32,048 nt of DNA from positions 476,143-508,190 of the forward strand of contig CP070780.1 in NCBI GenBank assembly GCA_020346285.1, read 5' to 3'. A program made the position numbers and the translations under genes. Below are positions 24,101 through 31,200 of this stretch, in pieces. The stretch's first letter is position 1, and every line of letters starts with the position of its first letter. Under the pieces are notes generated by a model. The model ran no database searches, was not told the DNA's origin, and saw nothing but the letters and a program-made list of their open reading frames with translations. The stretch comes from Candidatus Omnitrophota bacterium (GTDB lineage: Bacteria > Omnitrophota > Gorgyraeia > JABMRN01 > RBG-13-46-9).

Positions 24101-25021
24101 TACAAAACCATCGAGGCTTGGATCAAGACAAAATGTCGGGCATCAAAAGGCAAGCTAAAATTGTTGCTGGATAGCCTGAAAGACAAAGTAGATAAAACCA
24201 GTCATTTATATCAGGCATTATTAGAATGGACAGATGCCAAGATAACCTTTGAGAAGGTGAAAAGCGTAGAGAATGTGCCATACAACGAAAAAGGGGTCTA
24301 TAACTTTAGCGTTCCGGGCACGCATAATTATTTAGTAAATGGAATCGTAGTTAAAAATTGCCAGTCATTTGCTCCAAACCACGTATGCATGGTGAAACCC
24401 GAACGTTCCGGGCTTTGCGGCGCTTATAGCTGGCTCGATGCAAAGGCCTGCTATGAATTAAATCCGACAGGGCCGAACCAGCCGGTTAAAAAAGGCGAAG
24501 CCATTGACGCCGCTCGCGGTGAGTGGAAAGGCGTGAACGACTTTATTCACCAGAAATCCAACAAAACCTTAGAGAGATTTCATGGCTATTCCATTATGAC
24601 GTGGCCGGAAACCAGTTGCGGGTGTTTCGAATGTATAATCGCGATTTTGCCCGAGGCGAACGGATTTATGGTTGTTAATAGGGAATACTCCGGCTTTACT
24701 CCTGCCGGGATGAAATTTTCTACCCTTGCCGGCTCTGTCGGCGGCGGCAATCAAACACCGGGATTTATGGGCGTGGGAAGGCTCTATATTATAAGTAAAA
24801 AGTTTATATCCGCGGACGGCGGGATAAAAAGGCTTGTGTGGATGCCGAAGGAATTAAAGGAAGCGCTCGGAGATAAATTAAAGAAAAGGTGCGAGGAAGA
24901 AGGGGTGCCGGATTTATTAGATAAGGTTGCGGACGAGACTGTTGCGACCGAAGCGGAACCGCTTGTAAAATTTTTACAGGAAAAGAAACACCCGGCTCTT
25001 ACCATGCCACCGTTAATGTAA
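21194..25021 (+). CDS. acsB: Acetyl-CoA synthase (CODH/ACS beta subunit) precursor with intein
   Basis: Condenses CO, a corrinoid-bound methyl and CoA to acetyl-CoA at the Ni-Ni-[4Fe-4S] A-cluster. The 1275-residue precursor has a 505-residue N-extein ending VDTFYSCTL, a 550-residue intein and a 220-residue C-extein starting CQSFAPNHVC. The spliced product is 725 residues, close to Moorella AcsB. A-cluster ligands in mature numbering are Cys503, Cys506, Cys515, Cys525 and the CGC motif Cys592-Gly-Cys594 (codons near 24617-24625). Cys506 is also the +1 splicing residue, so the A-cluster cannot be completed before splicing. The N-terminal CODH-contact region is present. AAGGGGAG lies eight bases before the ATG. 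acsC follows after nine bases. Confidence 0.96.
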   Translation: MSKIVASAAIRGAKALVAEAEKLVNKAIEEKGKDQKIEFPETAFFLPMANALLGAEVKTLNETLPVLKEAKSLLHDEPSEKLWLPYLGDALDSGIAALLAEEIICAIRYLNGKEPQAGCNGFFTDTILRTLGIQLVDGRMPGFAAILGAAPDNKTAVEIVREFQKRSIMTFVGSSSNGKSIIDQLKEEKVEMGWDTYIVPYGRDTVSLIYPLHWAIRGALTFGGIKAGKAKECLLYCKDRVFAFGLALGPLDDIKYATGAGAINMGFPVIADTDIPEIRPTGICNYEHLVKEFDYKRIVQKCIEVRGVKVKVSKIPVPVAYSPAFEGERVRREHMYVQFGGKFSSAFEFVRSKSLNEIEDGKIEIVGPEIDDMKEGSAFPLGILIEVAGRKMQHDFEPILERQLHGFLNEAMGIFHMGQRNMCWIRISKEAHKKGFKLKHFGTIIHARFHDTYGKIVDKVQITIFTNKADVDKIVPEAVKVYEERDARLAGMTDESVDTFYSCTLCVPKGELVVLADGSFDKIDNVIETVADKRDLEVLSFKNPHMVKRPVGELFMHPAPKKLAHIKTTNNNLIRLTTNHKVLVDRREGLVWVEARTLKKGDRLLSTNTIALRKEENDPIYLIDLLPDDVKVFDNNFLRKLKKAILEKYGKLANAAKELGAEYRKFYYAFYLPEITTYRQGFYRLTISEIKAVCEKIGWDWKTIKCEITKFGIPRARGCELKKQVLDEDIMYLAGLIASDGCVKHRGKGTSVQFTNTEEALIDGFSSITKSLFGISPKTYKHNPHKSFSKGLAITGKKPVFVSFINNPLIGKMMMALGIGHKRKKGDKSESWTGEKISKLSPKLISAFIRGLFDGDGHVTNSHIVISTGTYKGAQHIFLLLKKLGISTYISKGTRGYGVGTRSFGDYIHFREIISSNHPKKRKKMHEARLSFDKNHVVRTDSVPFKCGIMLKALLKECKKIEITKLPIDYKTIEAWIKTKCRASKGKLKLLLDSLKDKVDKTSHLYQALLEWTDAKITFEKVKSVENVPYNEKGVYNFSVPGTHNYLVNGIVVKNCQSFAPNHVCMVKPERSGLCGAYSWLDAKACYELNPTGPNQPVKKGEAIDAARGEWKGVNDFIHQKSNKTLERFHGYSIMTWPETSCGCFECIIAILPEANGFMVVNREYSGFTPAGMKFSTLAGSVGGGNQTPGFMGVGRLYIISKKFISADGGIKRLVWMPKELKEALGDKLKKRCEEEGVPDLLDKVADETVATEAEPLVKFLQEKKHPALTMPPLM
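22709..24358 (+). mobile_element. Intein with LAGLIDADG homing endonuclease in AcsB (550 aa)
   Basis: Begins CVPKGELVVLADGSFDKI and ends HNYLVNGIVVKN before a +1 Cys. Block B is IRLTTNHKVLV with the TxxH motif, then WVEARTLKKGDRL. The two endonuclease motifs are LAGLIASDGCV and IRGLFDGDGHV, both with intact Asp. The penultimate residue is Lys (codon 24353-24355) rather than the usual His. It is long for an intein. About 120 residues lie between the splicing block and the first LAGLIDADG motif, with helices such as KLKKAILEKYGKLANAAKEL that resemble a DNA-binding helix-turn-helix, and about 110 extra residues follow the endonuclease. It shows little resemblance to the FolE intein beyond family motifs. 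Confidence 0.93.
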
Positions 25022-25030
25022 GGTGTAATT

Positions 25031-26368
25031 ATGGCTTTATCAGGACTCGAGATATATAAACTGTTACCTAAAACAAACTGCAAGAAATGCGGGTTTCCGA
25101 CGTGCCTTGCCTTCGCCATGCAGCTTGCCGCGAAAAAGGTATCGCTGGATAAGTGCCCCGATGTTACCGAGGACGCCAAAAGGGCGCTCGAGAGCGCCGC
25201 GCAGCCGCCTATAAAACTTATCACTATCGGCAAAGGCGATGAAAAACTTGAAATAGGAAATGAGACCGTGCTTTTCAGGCATGAAGAGAAATTCTATCAT
25301 CCTACGGGAATCGGGTTTTTACTGGAAGATACGTCATCCGAGCAGGATTTACGAAAAGCCCTCGAAGAGATAAAAAAACTGGACTTTGAAAGAGTCGGTC
25401 AGAGAATCAAGGCAAATATCATTGCGTTATCGTGCAAAAGCAAAGATGCCTCAAAGTTTGAAGCCGCCTTGAAAGTTATTTTGCAGGGCACTAATTTACC
25501 GGTTGCCCTGATGAGCGATGAACCGCCTATAATGGAAAAGGCCCTTGAGATTTCAAAAGATAAAAATCCACTTATATACAGAGCCACAAGCGCCAATTTT
25601 AAAGAGATGGCAAAACTCTCGAAGGCCTTTAAGGCGCCTTTGGTGGCAAGCGCGCCGACGTTGGAAGAACTGGAAGGTTTGGTCAAGAACTTAAACGCCG
25701 AAGGGGTGCAGGATATAGTTTTAGATACCGGGGAAAAGGGTATCGCCGAAAAACTGTGGGATTTTACGCAGATACGCCGTCTTGCCCTGAAAAAGGCATT
25801 CAGGCCGTTCGGTTACCCGGTTATCGCTTTTACAAAAAGCGAAGAACCGTTTCAGGAAACAGCCGAGGCCTCGACGTACGTTGCCAAATACGCCGGTATC
25901 GTCGTATTAAAAAATAGAAACCCGTGGAGCACTCTGCCGATTTTGACGTTGAGGCAAAACATATATACCGACCCGCAGAAACCCCTTCAGGTTGAGGCGA
26001 AAATCTATGAGATAGGGAAGGTATCGGATAAGTCGCCTGTTTTAGTCACGACAAATTTTTCGCTTACGTATTATACGGTTGAGGCAGAAGTGGAATCGAG
26101 CAAGGTGCCTTCTTATATAGTGTCCTGTGATTCCGAGGGCATGTCCGTTCTTACGGCATGGGCCGCCGAGAAATTTACGGCGGAAACCATCACGAAAACG
26201 CTGAAGAGACTCGGCGTAAAGGATAAGGTAAGCCACAAGGAAGTAGTTATCCCCGGCTATGTTGCCGTTTTAAGCGGAAAACTCGAAGAGGAATCGGGCT
26301 GGAAGGTTACCGTGGGGCCGAGAGAGGCCTCGGGGATACCGTCTTTTTTAAAGAATTTGGGTAAATAA
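25031..26368 (+). CDS. acsC: Corrinoid iron-sulfur protein large (gamma) subunit
   Basis: Carries the [4Fe-4S] cluster that keeps the corrinoid cobalt reduced and holds B12 at the interface with AcsD; it ferries methyl from AcsE to AcsB. 445 residues. The cluster ligands Cys17, Cys20, Cys25 and Cys42 are visible in NCKKCGFPTCLAF and DKCPDV. The central TIM barrel and the C-terminal B12-binding part follow, with the usual spacing. It starts nine bases after acsB and its stop overlaps the acsV ATG by one base. Confidence 0.95.
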   Translation: MALSGLEIYKLLPKTNCKKCGFPTCLAFAMQLAAKKVSLDKCPDVTEDAKRALESAAQPPIKLITIGKGDEKLEIGNETVLFRHEEKFYHPTGIGFLLEDTSSEQDLRKALEEIKKLDFERVGQRIKANIIALSCKSKDASKFEAALKVILQGTNLPVALMSDEPPIMEKALEISKDKNPLIYRATSANFKEMAKLSKAFKAPLVASAPTLEELEGLVKNLNAEGVQDIVLDTGEKGIAEKLWDFTQIRRLALKKAFRPFGYPVIAFTKSEEPFQETAEASTYVAKYAGIVVLKNRNPWSTLPILTLRQNIYTDPQKPLQVEAKIYEIGKVSDKSPVLVTTNFSLTYYTVEAEVESSKVPSYIVSCDSEGMSVLTAWAAEKFTAETITKTLKRLGVKDKVSHKEVVIPGYVAVLSGKLEEESGWKVTVGPREASGIPSFLKNLGK

Positions 26369-28305
26369 TGGAAAAATTTAAAGTTGTTTTTAAACCTGCG
26401 GGGAAATCCGTTGAAGTGAAGAAGGGCGCCGGGCTTCTTTCGGCTGCCGTCTCCTGCGGCGTATATATAAATTCCAGCTGCGGCGGGGAAGGCGTGTGCG
26501 GAAGGTGCAAGGTAATAATTAAAAAGGGTAAATTCAGAACCGAGCCCACCGGAAGAATCTCTTACAAGGAAAGAAAGAAGGGCTATGTCCTGGCCTGCCT
26601 CACCACTGTTGAGGACAACCTGGAGGTTTTTGTCCCCAGAGAATCGCGGCTTGACCTTAGCAAGATTAAAAAAGGAGAAGCGCGGCTTCACCGCCTCAAG
26701 GGCATTTATTCGGAGACGGTAGAGGTTGACAGGGGAAAACCTATCATAAGCGAAGAGGTATTTAAGCATAGCCCGATAGCGACAAAGGTTTATCTTGAAC
26801 TCCCGCCTCCGACGCTCGAAGATACCGTAAGCGACTACGAGAGGCTGACAAGGGACATAAAGAAAAAATACGACGTACCTATAATGCAAACGGGTTTAAG
26901 GAATATACGAAAACTGGGCAGCGTTCTTCGGCACAGCGATTGGAAGGTAACGGTGACGTTGGGCAAGAGAAACGAGACGACGGAACTCGTAATCATAGAA
27001 CCGGGAGATTCTTCCGGAGAAAATTACGGAATCGCTTTTGATATCGGCACAACGACGGTGACGGGGCAGCTTATAAACCTGAACACGAAAGAAATTCTCG
27101 GAACGAAAGCGACTTATAACAAGCAGATAGCTTTCGGAGACGACGTGATTACCAGAATCGTATTTGCGAGAGAAGAAAGCGGGCTCGAGAGATTGCATCA
27201 CGCGGTTATAGATAACATGAATTCAATTATCCAGGAACTCACAGAGGAACATAATATACCGTTGGACCAGGTTACAGGCATCATGTGCGCCGGAAATACA
27301 ACGATGATACATCTTTTGTTAAGGGTGGATCCGACACATATAAGGAGAGAGCCGTATGTCTCGACCGCGAATTTTGTTCCGGTCGTAAGGTCGGCCGAAG
27401 CGGGTATAAAGGTTCACCCGAGGGCGCTCCTGGCATGCATTCCGGGGGTCAGCACTTACGTCGGGGGCGATATAGTAGCGGGGTCTGTGGCCTGCGGTAT
27501 AAATAATGAAAAACGCCTTACGCTTTTAATAGATGTCGGCACAAACGGAGAAATAGTTCTCGGAAATAAAGAATGGATGGCATGCTGTTCGGCCAGCGCA
27601 GGCCCTGCCTTTGAGGGTAGCGGTGTCTCCTGCGGCATGAGGGCTGTCAAAGGCGCGATAGAAAAAGTCGAAATCAACGGCAGATTAGAACCAAAGATAA
27701 AGACAATAGACGGCGGCAAGCCAATGGGGATATGCGGTTCGGGATACATAGACCTTATTTCAGAGATGTTCAAAAGGGGCATAGTAAACAGGGACGGGAA
27801 GATAAATCAGGATTTGAAGAATAAGAGAATTAGAAAAAGCGAGCGCGAGCTTGAATATGTGGTAGTTTTTAAGAATAAGGCTCGTAGCAACTATGACATA
27901 GTCATCAAAGAATCCGATATCGAAAATATAAAGCGCTCGAAAGGCGCGATTTTTTCGGCGGCCTCGATCCTGGCGAAGAAATTTGACCTGACGTTTGACG
28001 ATATCGAGAGAATCTATATCGCGGGCGGTTTCGGGACATACATTAATATAGAAAATGCCGTTACCATCGGGCTTTTACCCGATGTGGATAGAAAAAAATT
28101 CAAATTTGTCGGTAACAGCTCGCTGATTGGCGCCCGGGAGATACTGCTTTCGTACGACACGATGAAAAAGGCCGAAGAGATTGCGAGAAAAATGACATAT
28201 ATAGAACTTAGCAAAGACCCGGCGTACATGGATGAGTATATGTCGAGTTTATTTTTTCCACACACGAACCTGGAAAAATTCCCGAGCGTAAAAAAGGCAA
28301 GATGA
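26368..28305 (+). CDS. acsV: Corrinoid protein reductive activator (AcsV / RACE type)
   Basis: ATP-dependent reductive activator that returns accidentally oxidised Co(II) corrinoid protein to Co(I). 645 residues. The N-terminal [2Fe-2S] ferredoxin domain has ligands Cys38, Cys44, Cys47 and Cys77 (SCGGEGVCGRC and LACLT). A linker follows, and then a large C-terminal ASKHA ATPase-like domain (DUF4445) with AFDIGTTTVTGQLINL, ICAGNTTM-type MCAGNTTMIHLLL, LLIDVGTNGEIVLG and IAGGFGTYINIENA. It overlaps acsC by one base and cooC by four bases, as expected for a maintenance protein made with its client. Confidence 0.92.
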   Translation: MEKFKVVFKPAGKSVEVKKGAGLLSAAVSCGVYINSSCGGEGVCGRCKVIIKKGKFRTEPTGRISYKERKKGYVLACLTTVEDNLEVFVPRESRLDLSKIKKGEARLHRLKGIYSETVEVDRGKPIISEEVFKHSPIATKVYLELPPPTLEDTVSDYERLTRDIKKKYDVPIMQTGLRNIRKLGSVLRHSDWKVTVTLGKRNETTELVIIEPGDSSGENYGIAFDIGTTTVTGQLINLNTKEILGTKATYNKQIAFGDDVITRIVFAREESGLERLHHAVIDNMNSIIQELTEEHNIPLDQVTGIMCAGNTTMIHLLLRVDPTHIRREPYVSTANFVPVVRSAEAGIKVHPRALLACIPGVSTYVGGDIVAGSVACGINNEKRLTLLIDVGTNGEIVLGNKEWMACCSASAGPAFEGSGVSCGMRAVKGAIEKVEINGRLEPKIKTIDGGKPMGICGSGYIDLISEMFKRGIVNRDGKINQDLKNKRIRKSERELEYVVVFKNKARSNYDIVIKESDIENIKRSKGAIFSAASILAKKFDLTFDDIERIYIAGGFGTYINIENAVTIGLLPDVDRKKFKFVGNSSLIGAREILLSYDTMKKAEEIARKMTYIELSKDPAYMDEYMSSLFFPHTNLEKFPSVKKAR

Positions 28306-29075
28306 GTAACATAATAGCTATAGCAGGTAAGGGCGGAACGGGGAAAACGACCCTCGCGGCTTTGATTGTAAGGATACTTAAAGAGGAAAATTCGGGCTCT
28401 ATTCTTGCTATTGACGCGGACCCCAACAGCAATCTCGGAGAGCTGTTGGGCGTAAAAGATATATCGACTATTGTAGAGATTATAGATGAGATTTCCGAAA
28501 ATCCCGGCCAGGTCCCGCGGGGCATAACAAAAGACAGGTTTATAAACCTAAAGGTGCAGGAGTCGTTGAACGAAGAAGAAGGTTTTGACCTCTTGAGCAT
28601 GGGGAGGCCGGAAGGTCCGGGGTGTTATTGCTTTGCCAACAATATGTTGAGGGAAGTCATAAAAAAACTTATGGATAATTATTCTCATGTCGTAATTGAT
28701 AATGAGGCCGGCATGGAGCATCTTTCGAGAAGGCTCGTGCGTATTATAGACACGCTTTTCATAATAAGCGACACGACAGCCGTCGGGATAAGGTCCGCTT
28801 CGAGGATTTCCAAGCTCGCCGACGGATTGAATATAAAAATTAAAAACAGGTTCTTAATTTTGAATAAATCAAAAGGCAACCAGGATTTACTTAAAGCGGA
28901 AATAGATAAAACGGCATTAAATTTAAAAAAAGTTTTACCGCTGAACGAAGAGATTGAAGGCGCCAGCGTAAAAAGTAAGTCTATTTTTGAATTAAGTGAT
29001 AAAAACCTTGTATTAAATTCGGTGAGGGATATATGGAAACATCAAAGCAGAACTGGACAGGGAAGATTAGCGTAG
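28302..29075 (+). CDS. cooC: CooC/AcsF-type nickel-insertion ATPase
   Basis: A 257-residue MinD/ParA-like P-loop ATPase that helps load nickel into CODH (CooC) or ACS (AcsF). The Walker A is AGKGGTGKTT (8-17), of the deviant type with the signature Lys10. IDADPNSNLGE (37-47) is the switch region, and Cys108/Cys110 in GPGCYCFANN form the CxC metal motif expected to bind Ni at the dimer interface. DNEAGMEHLSRR is also family-typical. It overlaps acsV by four bases and acsD by 43 bases. Whether it serves CooS, AcsB or both cannot be told from sequence. Confidence 0.9.
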   Translation: MSNIIAIAGKGGTGKTTLAALIVRILKEENSGSILAIDADPNSNLGELLGVKDISTIVEIIDEISENPGQVPRGITKDRFINLKVQESLNEEEGFDLLSMGRPEGPGCYCFANNMLREVIKKLMDNYSHVVIDNEAGMEHLSRRLVRIIDTLFIISDTTAVGIRSASRISKLADGLNIKIKNRFLILNKSKGNQDLLKAEIDKTALNLKKVLPLNEEIEGASVKSKSIFELSDKNLVLNSVRDIWKHQSRTGQGRLA

Positions 29076-29992
29076 CCACAATCGGCGCTACCGATAAAGA
29101 AGGGGGAACGAGGTCCTCGCAGGTTACGGTCGGGGGCGAGACCACCCTCCCGTATCTATTTAAAGAAGGCGATATACCGAATGCGCCGGTTATAGCCATG
29201 GAGGTTTTGGACATCGAGCCCACTGATTGGCCGGACGCCTTGAAAAAACCGTTTGGGGATTCCTTGAAAGACCCTGTAAAGTGGGCGGTTAAATGCGTGG
29301 AAGAGTATAAGGCGCCTCTTATATCGGTTAAACTTATAGGAACGCATCCCGATTTCGGGAATAAATCTGCCGCGGATTCAGGCAAGCTTATCAAAGATAT
29401 ATTGCAGGCGGTTAAGGTCCCGCTTATAATCCTGGGCTCGGGCGATGACGAAAAGGACAACGTCGTTTTAGCCAAGGCAAGCGAGGTTTCAAAGGGCGAG
29501 AGGTGTTTGATAGGCGACGCTACCGAAAAAAATTATAAGACCCTCACGGCAAGCTGTTTGGCCGACGGCCACAATATAATAGGGGAATCCCCGATAGATA
29601 TAAATATCGCGAAACAGGTGAATATCCTGATAAGTGAAATGGGATTTCCGTTAGACAGGATAGTGATTAACCCGACGATTGGCGCGTTGGGTTACGGGAT
29701 GGAATACGCGTATTCCATAATGGAACGCGCCAGGAACGCGGCTTTAATCGGCGATAAGATGCTTGCCATGCCGTTTATCTGTTTAGTCGGCCAGGAGGCA
29801 TGGCGCGCCAAAGAGGCAAAGGCCCCGTCTTCGGAACACCCTGAATGGGGCGATGAGTATTCGCGGGGCGTGTTGTGGGAGATAGAGACCGCTGTATCTG
29901 TGTTGGTGGCAGGCGCTGACATTCTTGTAATGCGGCACCCGAAAGCCATTGAGGAAGCGAAGAAGTATATCGATAATTTGATGCGGAGGTAA
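29033..29992 (+). CDS. acsD: Corrinoid iron-sulfur protein small (delta) subunit
   Basis: TIM-barrel partner of AcsC that helps bind the corrinoid. 319 residues, with TIGATDKEGGTRSSQVTVGG near the N-terminus, IAMEVLDIEPTDWPDALKKP, and a C-terminal half close to Moorella AcsD (DINIAKQVNILISEMGFPLD, NPTIGALGYGMEYAYSIMER, GQEAWRAKEA). The ATG at 29033 lies inside the cooC gene, giving a 43-bp overlap. It is preferred because GTGAGGG precedes it and the product then aligns with the known N-terminus. acsE follows after three bases with its own GGAGG. Confidence 0.94.
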   Translation: METSKQNWTGKISVATIGATDKEGGTRSSQVTVGGETTLPYLFKEGDIPNAPVIAMEVLDIEPTDWPDALKKPFGDSLKDPVKWAVKCVEEYKAPLISVKLIGTHPDFGNKSAADSGKLIKDILQAVKVPLIILGSGDDEKDNVVLAKASEVSKGERCLIGDATEKNYKTLTASCLADGHNIIGESPIDINIAKQVNILISEMGFPLDRIVINPTIGALGYGMEYAYSIMERARNAALIGDKMLAMPFICLVGQEAWRAKEAKAPSSEHPEWGDEYSRGVLWEIETAVSVLVAGADILVMRHPKAIEEAKKYIDNLMRR

Positions 29993-29995
29993 CGG

Positions 29996-30784
29996 ATGCT
30001 TGTAATAGGCGAACTTATAAACGGTATGTATAAAGCTGTCGGGAAGGCGATTAGCGAGAGGGACAAGGCCGTTATAGAAAAGATTGCGGGGGAACAGGTC
30101 GCGGCCGGCGCCGGCATGCTCGACGTGAATACGGGGCCGTATGAAAAAAATCCGAAAGATGCGATGAAGTGGCTCGTCGAAACGATTCAGGGCGCTTGTG
30201 ACGTGCCCCTTTCCCTTGACAGCACAAAGGCCGATGTTATCGAAGAGGGCCTGAAGCTGGTAAAGAAAAAAGCGATGATAAATTCAACAAACGCCGACGA
30301 CGAAAAATTAAATACAATTTTGCCCCTCGCGAAAAAATATAATACTTCATTGATAGCCCTTACGATGGACAAAAAAGGCATCCCGAGGGATAAGCACGAG
30401 AGGATGGAGCACGCCGTTAAAATAATAACGAAATGCCAGGAGGCGGGATTCGATTTAAACGATTTGTATTTAGACCCGATAATCCTTCCCGTGAATGTCG
30501 CGCAGGCGCAGGGCGCGGAAGTGCTGGAATCGATAAAGGAATTCAAGCTTTTATGTACCCCGGCGCCAAAGACAGTCGTCGGATTGAGTAACGCTTCTCA
30601 AGGAACAAAACAAAGGCCCTTGATAAACAGGGTATATCTCGTAATGGCAATTGCCAACGGCCTGACAGCCGCGATTATGGACCCTCTCGACAAAGACCTT
30701 ATGGACGCGGCGATAACTGCGGAGCTTGTTCTGAACAAAAACATATATTGCGATTCATTTCTTAGCGCTTACAGGAAGAAATAA
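29996..30784 (+). CDS. acsE: Methyl-THF:corrinoid iron-sulfur protein methyltransferase
   Basis: Moves the methyl of methyl-THF to Co(I) of AcsCD, joining the folate and carbonyl branches. At 262 residues it matches the Moorella MeTr length. The substrate-site residues fall at the same numbers as in that enzyme: Asp75 in SLDSTK, Asn96 in MINSTN, Asp160 in YLDPIILP and Asn199 in GLSNASQG. GGAGG lies just before the ATG at the end of acsD. It overlaps yjbQ by one base. If the MetE-like protein upstream uses methyl-corrinoid, AcsE would supply methionine as well as acetyl-CoA. Confidence 0.95.
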   Translation: MLVIGELINGMYKAVGKAISERDKAVIEKIAGEQVAAGAGMLDVNTGPYEKNPKDAMKWLVETIQGACDVPLSLDSTKADVIEEGLKLVKKKAMINSTNADDEKLNTILPLAKKYNTSLIALTMDKKGIPRDKHERMEHAVKIITKCQEAGFDLNDLYLDPIILPVNVAQAQGAEVLESIKEFKLLCTPAPKTVVGLSNASQGTKQRPLINRVYLVMAIANGLTAAIMDPLDKDLMDAAITAELVLNKNIYCDSFLSAYRKK

Positions 30785-31200
30785 TGGTTGTAACTAAAAC
30801 TATAAAACTTAAATCAAAGGGCGATACGGACATAATTGATATAACCGCCGGCGTGAGCGGCCATGTGGAAAGTTCCGGGATAAAAAACGGTATAGTAACC
30901 GTCTTTGTGCCCGGCTCAACCGGGGGCCTCACTACAATCGAGTATGAGCCGGGATTAATCGAGGACATCCGGCAGTCGCTTGAGATAATTGCTCCAAGGC
31001 AGGGGGAATATCATCATGATTTGAGATGGCACGACGGCAACGGTTTTTCGCATGTGCGGGCCGCGATGTTAGGGCCTTCATTGACCGTTCCTTTTTCCGA
31101 TAAAAGATTGCGACTCGGGACCTGGCAGCAAATTGTTTTTATAGATTTTGATAACCGCTCCCGTTCGAGGGAACTGGTGTTGCAGATAATGGGGGAATAG
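30784..31200 (+). CDS. yjbQ: YjbQ / UPF0047 family protein
   Basis: 138 residues, the full length of the YjbQ family. The conserved pattern is visible: GYYHHD-type GEYHHDL (74-80), HDGNGFSH (83-90), the A-M-L-G-P stretch, and LGTWQQIVFIDFD (111-123). E. coli YjbQ has weak thiamine-phosphate synthase activity, and the family's true role is uncertain. The invariant His and Asp residues suggest a metal-dependent enzyme. It overlaps acsE by one base and abuts the HPS-RraA gene, so it is part of the same transcript. The context gives no specific substrate. Confidence 0.87.
   Translation: MVVTKTIKLKSKGDTDIIDITAGVSGHVESSGIKNGIVTVFVPGSTGGLTTIEYEPGLIEDIRQSLEIIAPRQGEYHHDLRWHDGNGFSHVRAAMLGPSLTVPFSDKRLRLGTWQQIVFIDFDNRSRSRELVLQIMGE

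Noticed and set aside
10883-25021. Reading the inserts in folE and acsB as domain fusions or assembly chimaeras
   Set aside because: Both inserts are in frame, end in intein junction residues, carry splicing and LAGLIDADG motifs, and leave complete host proteins when removed.
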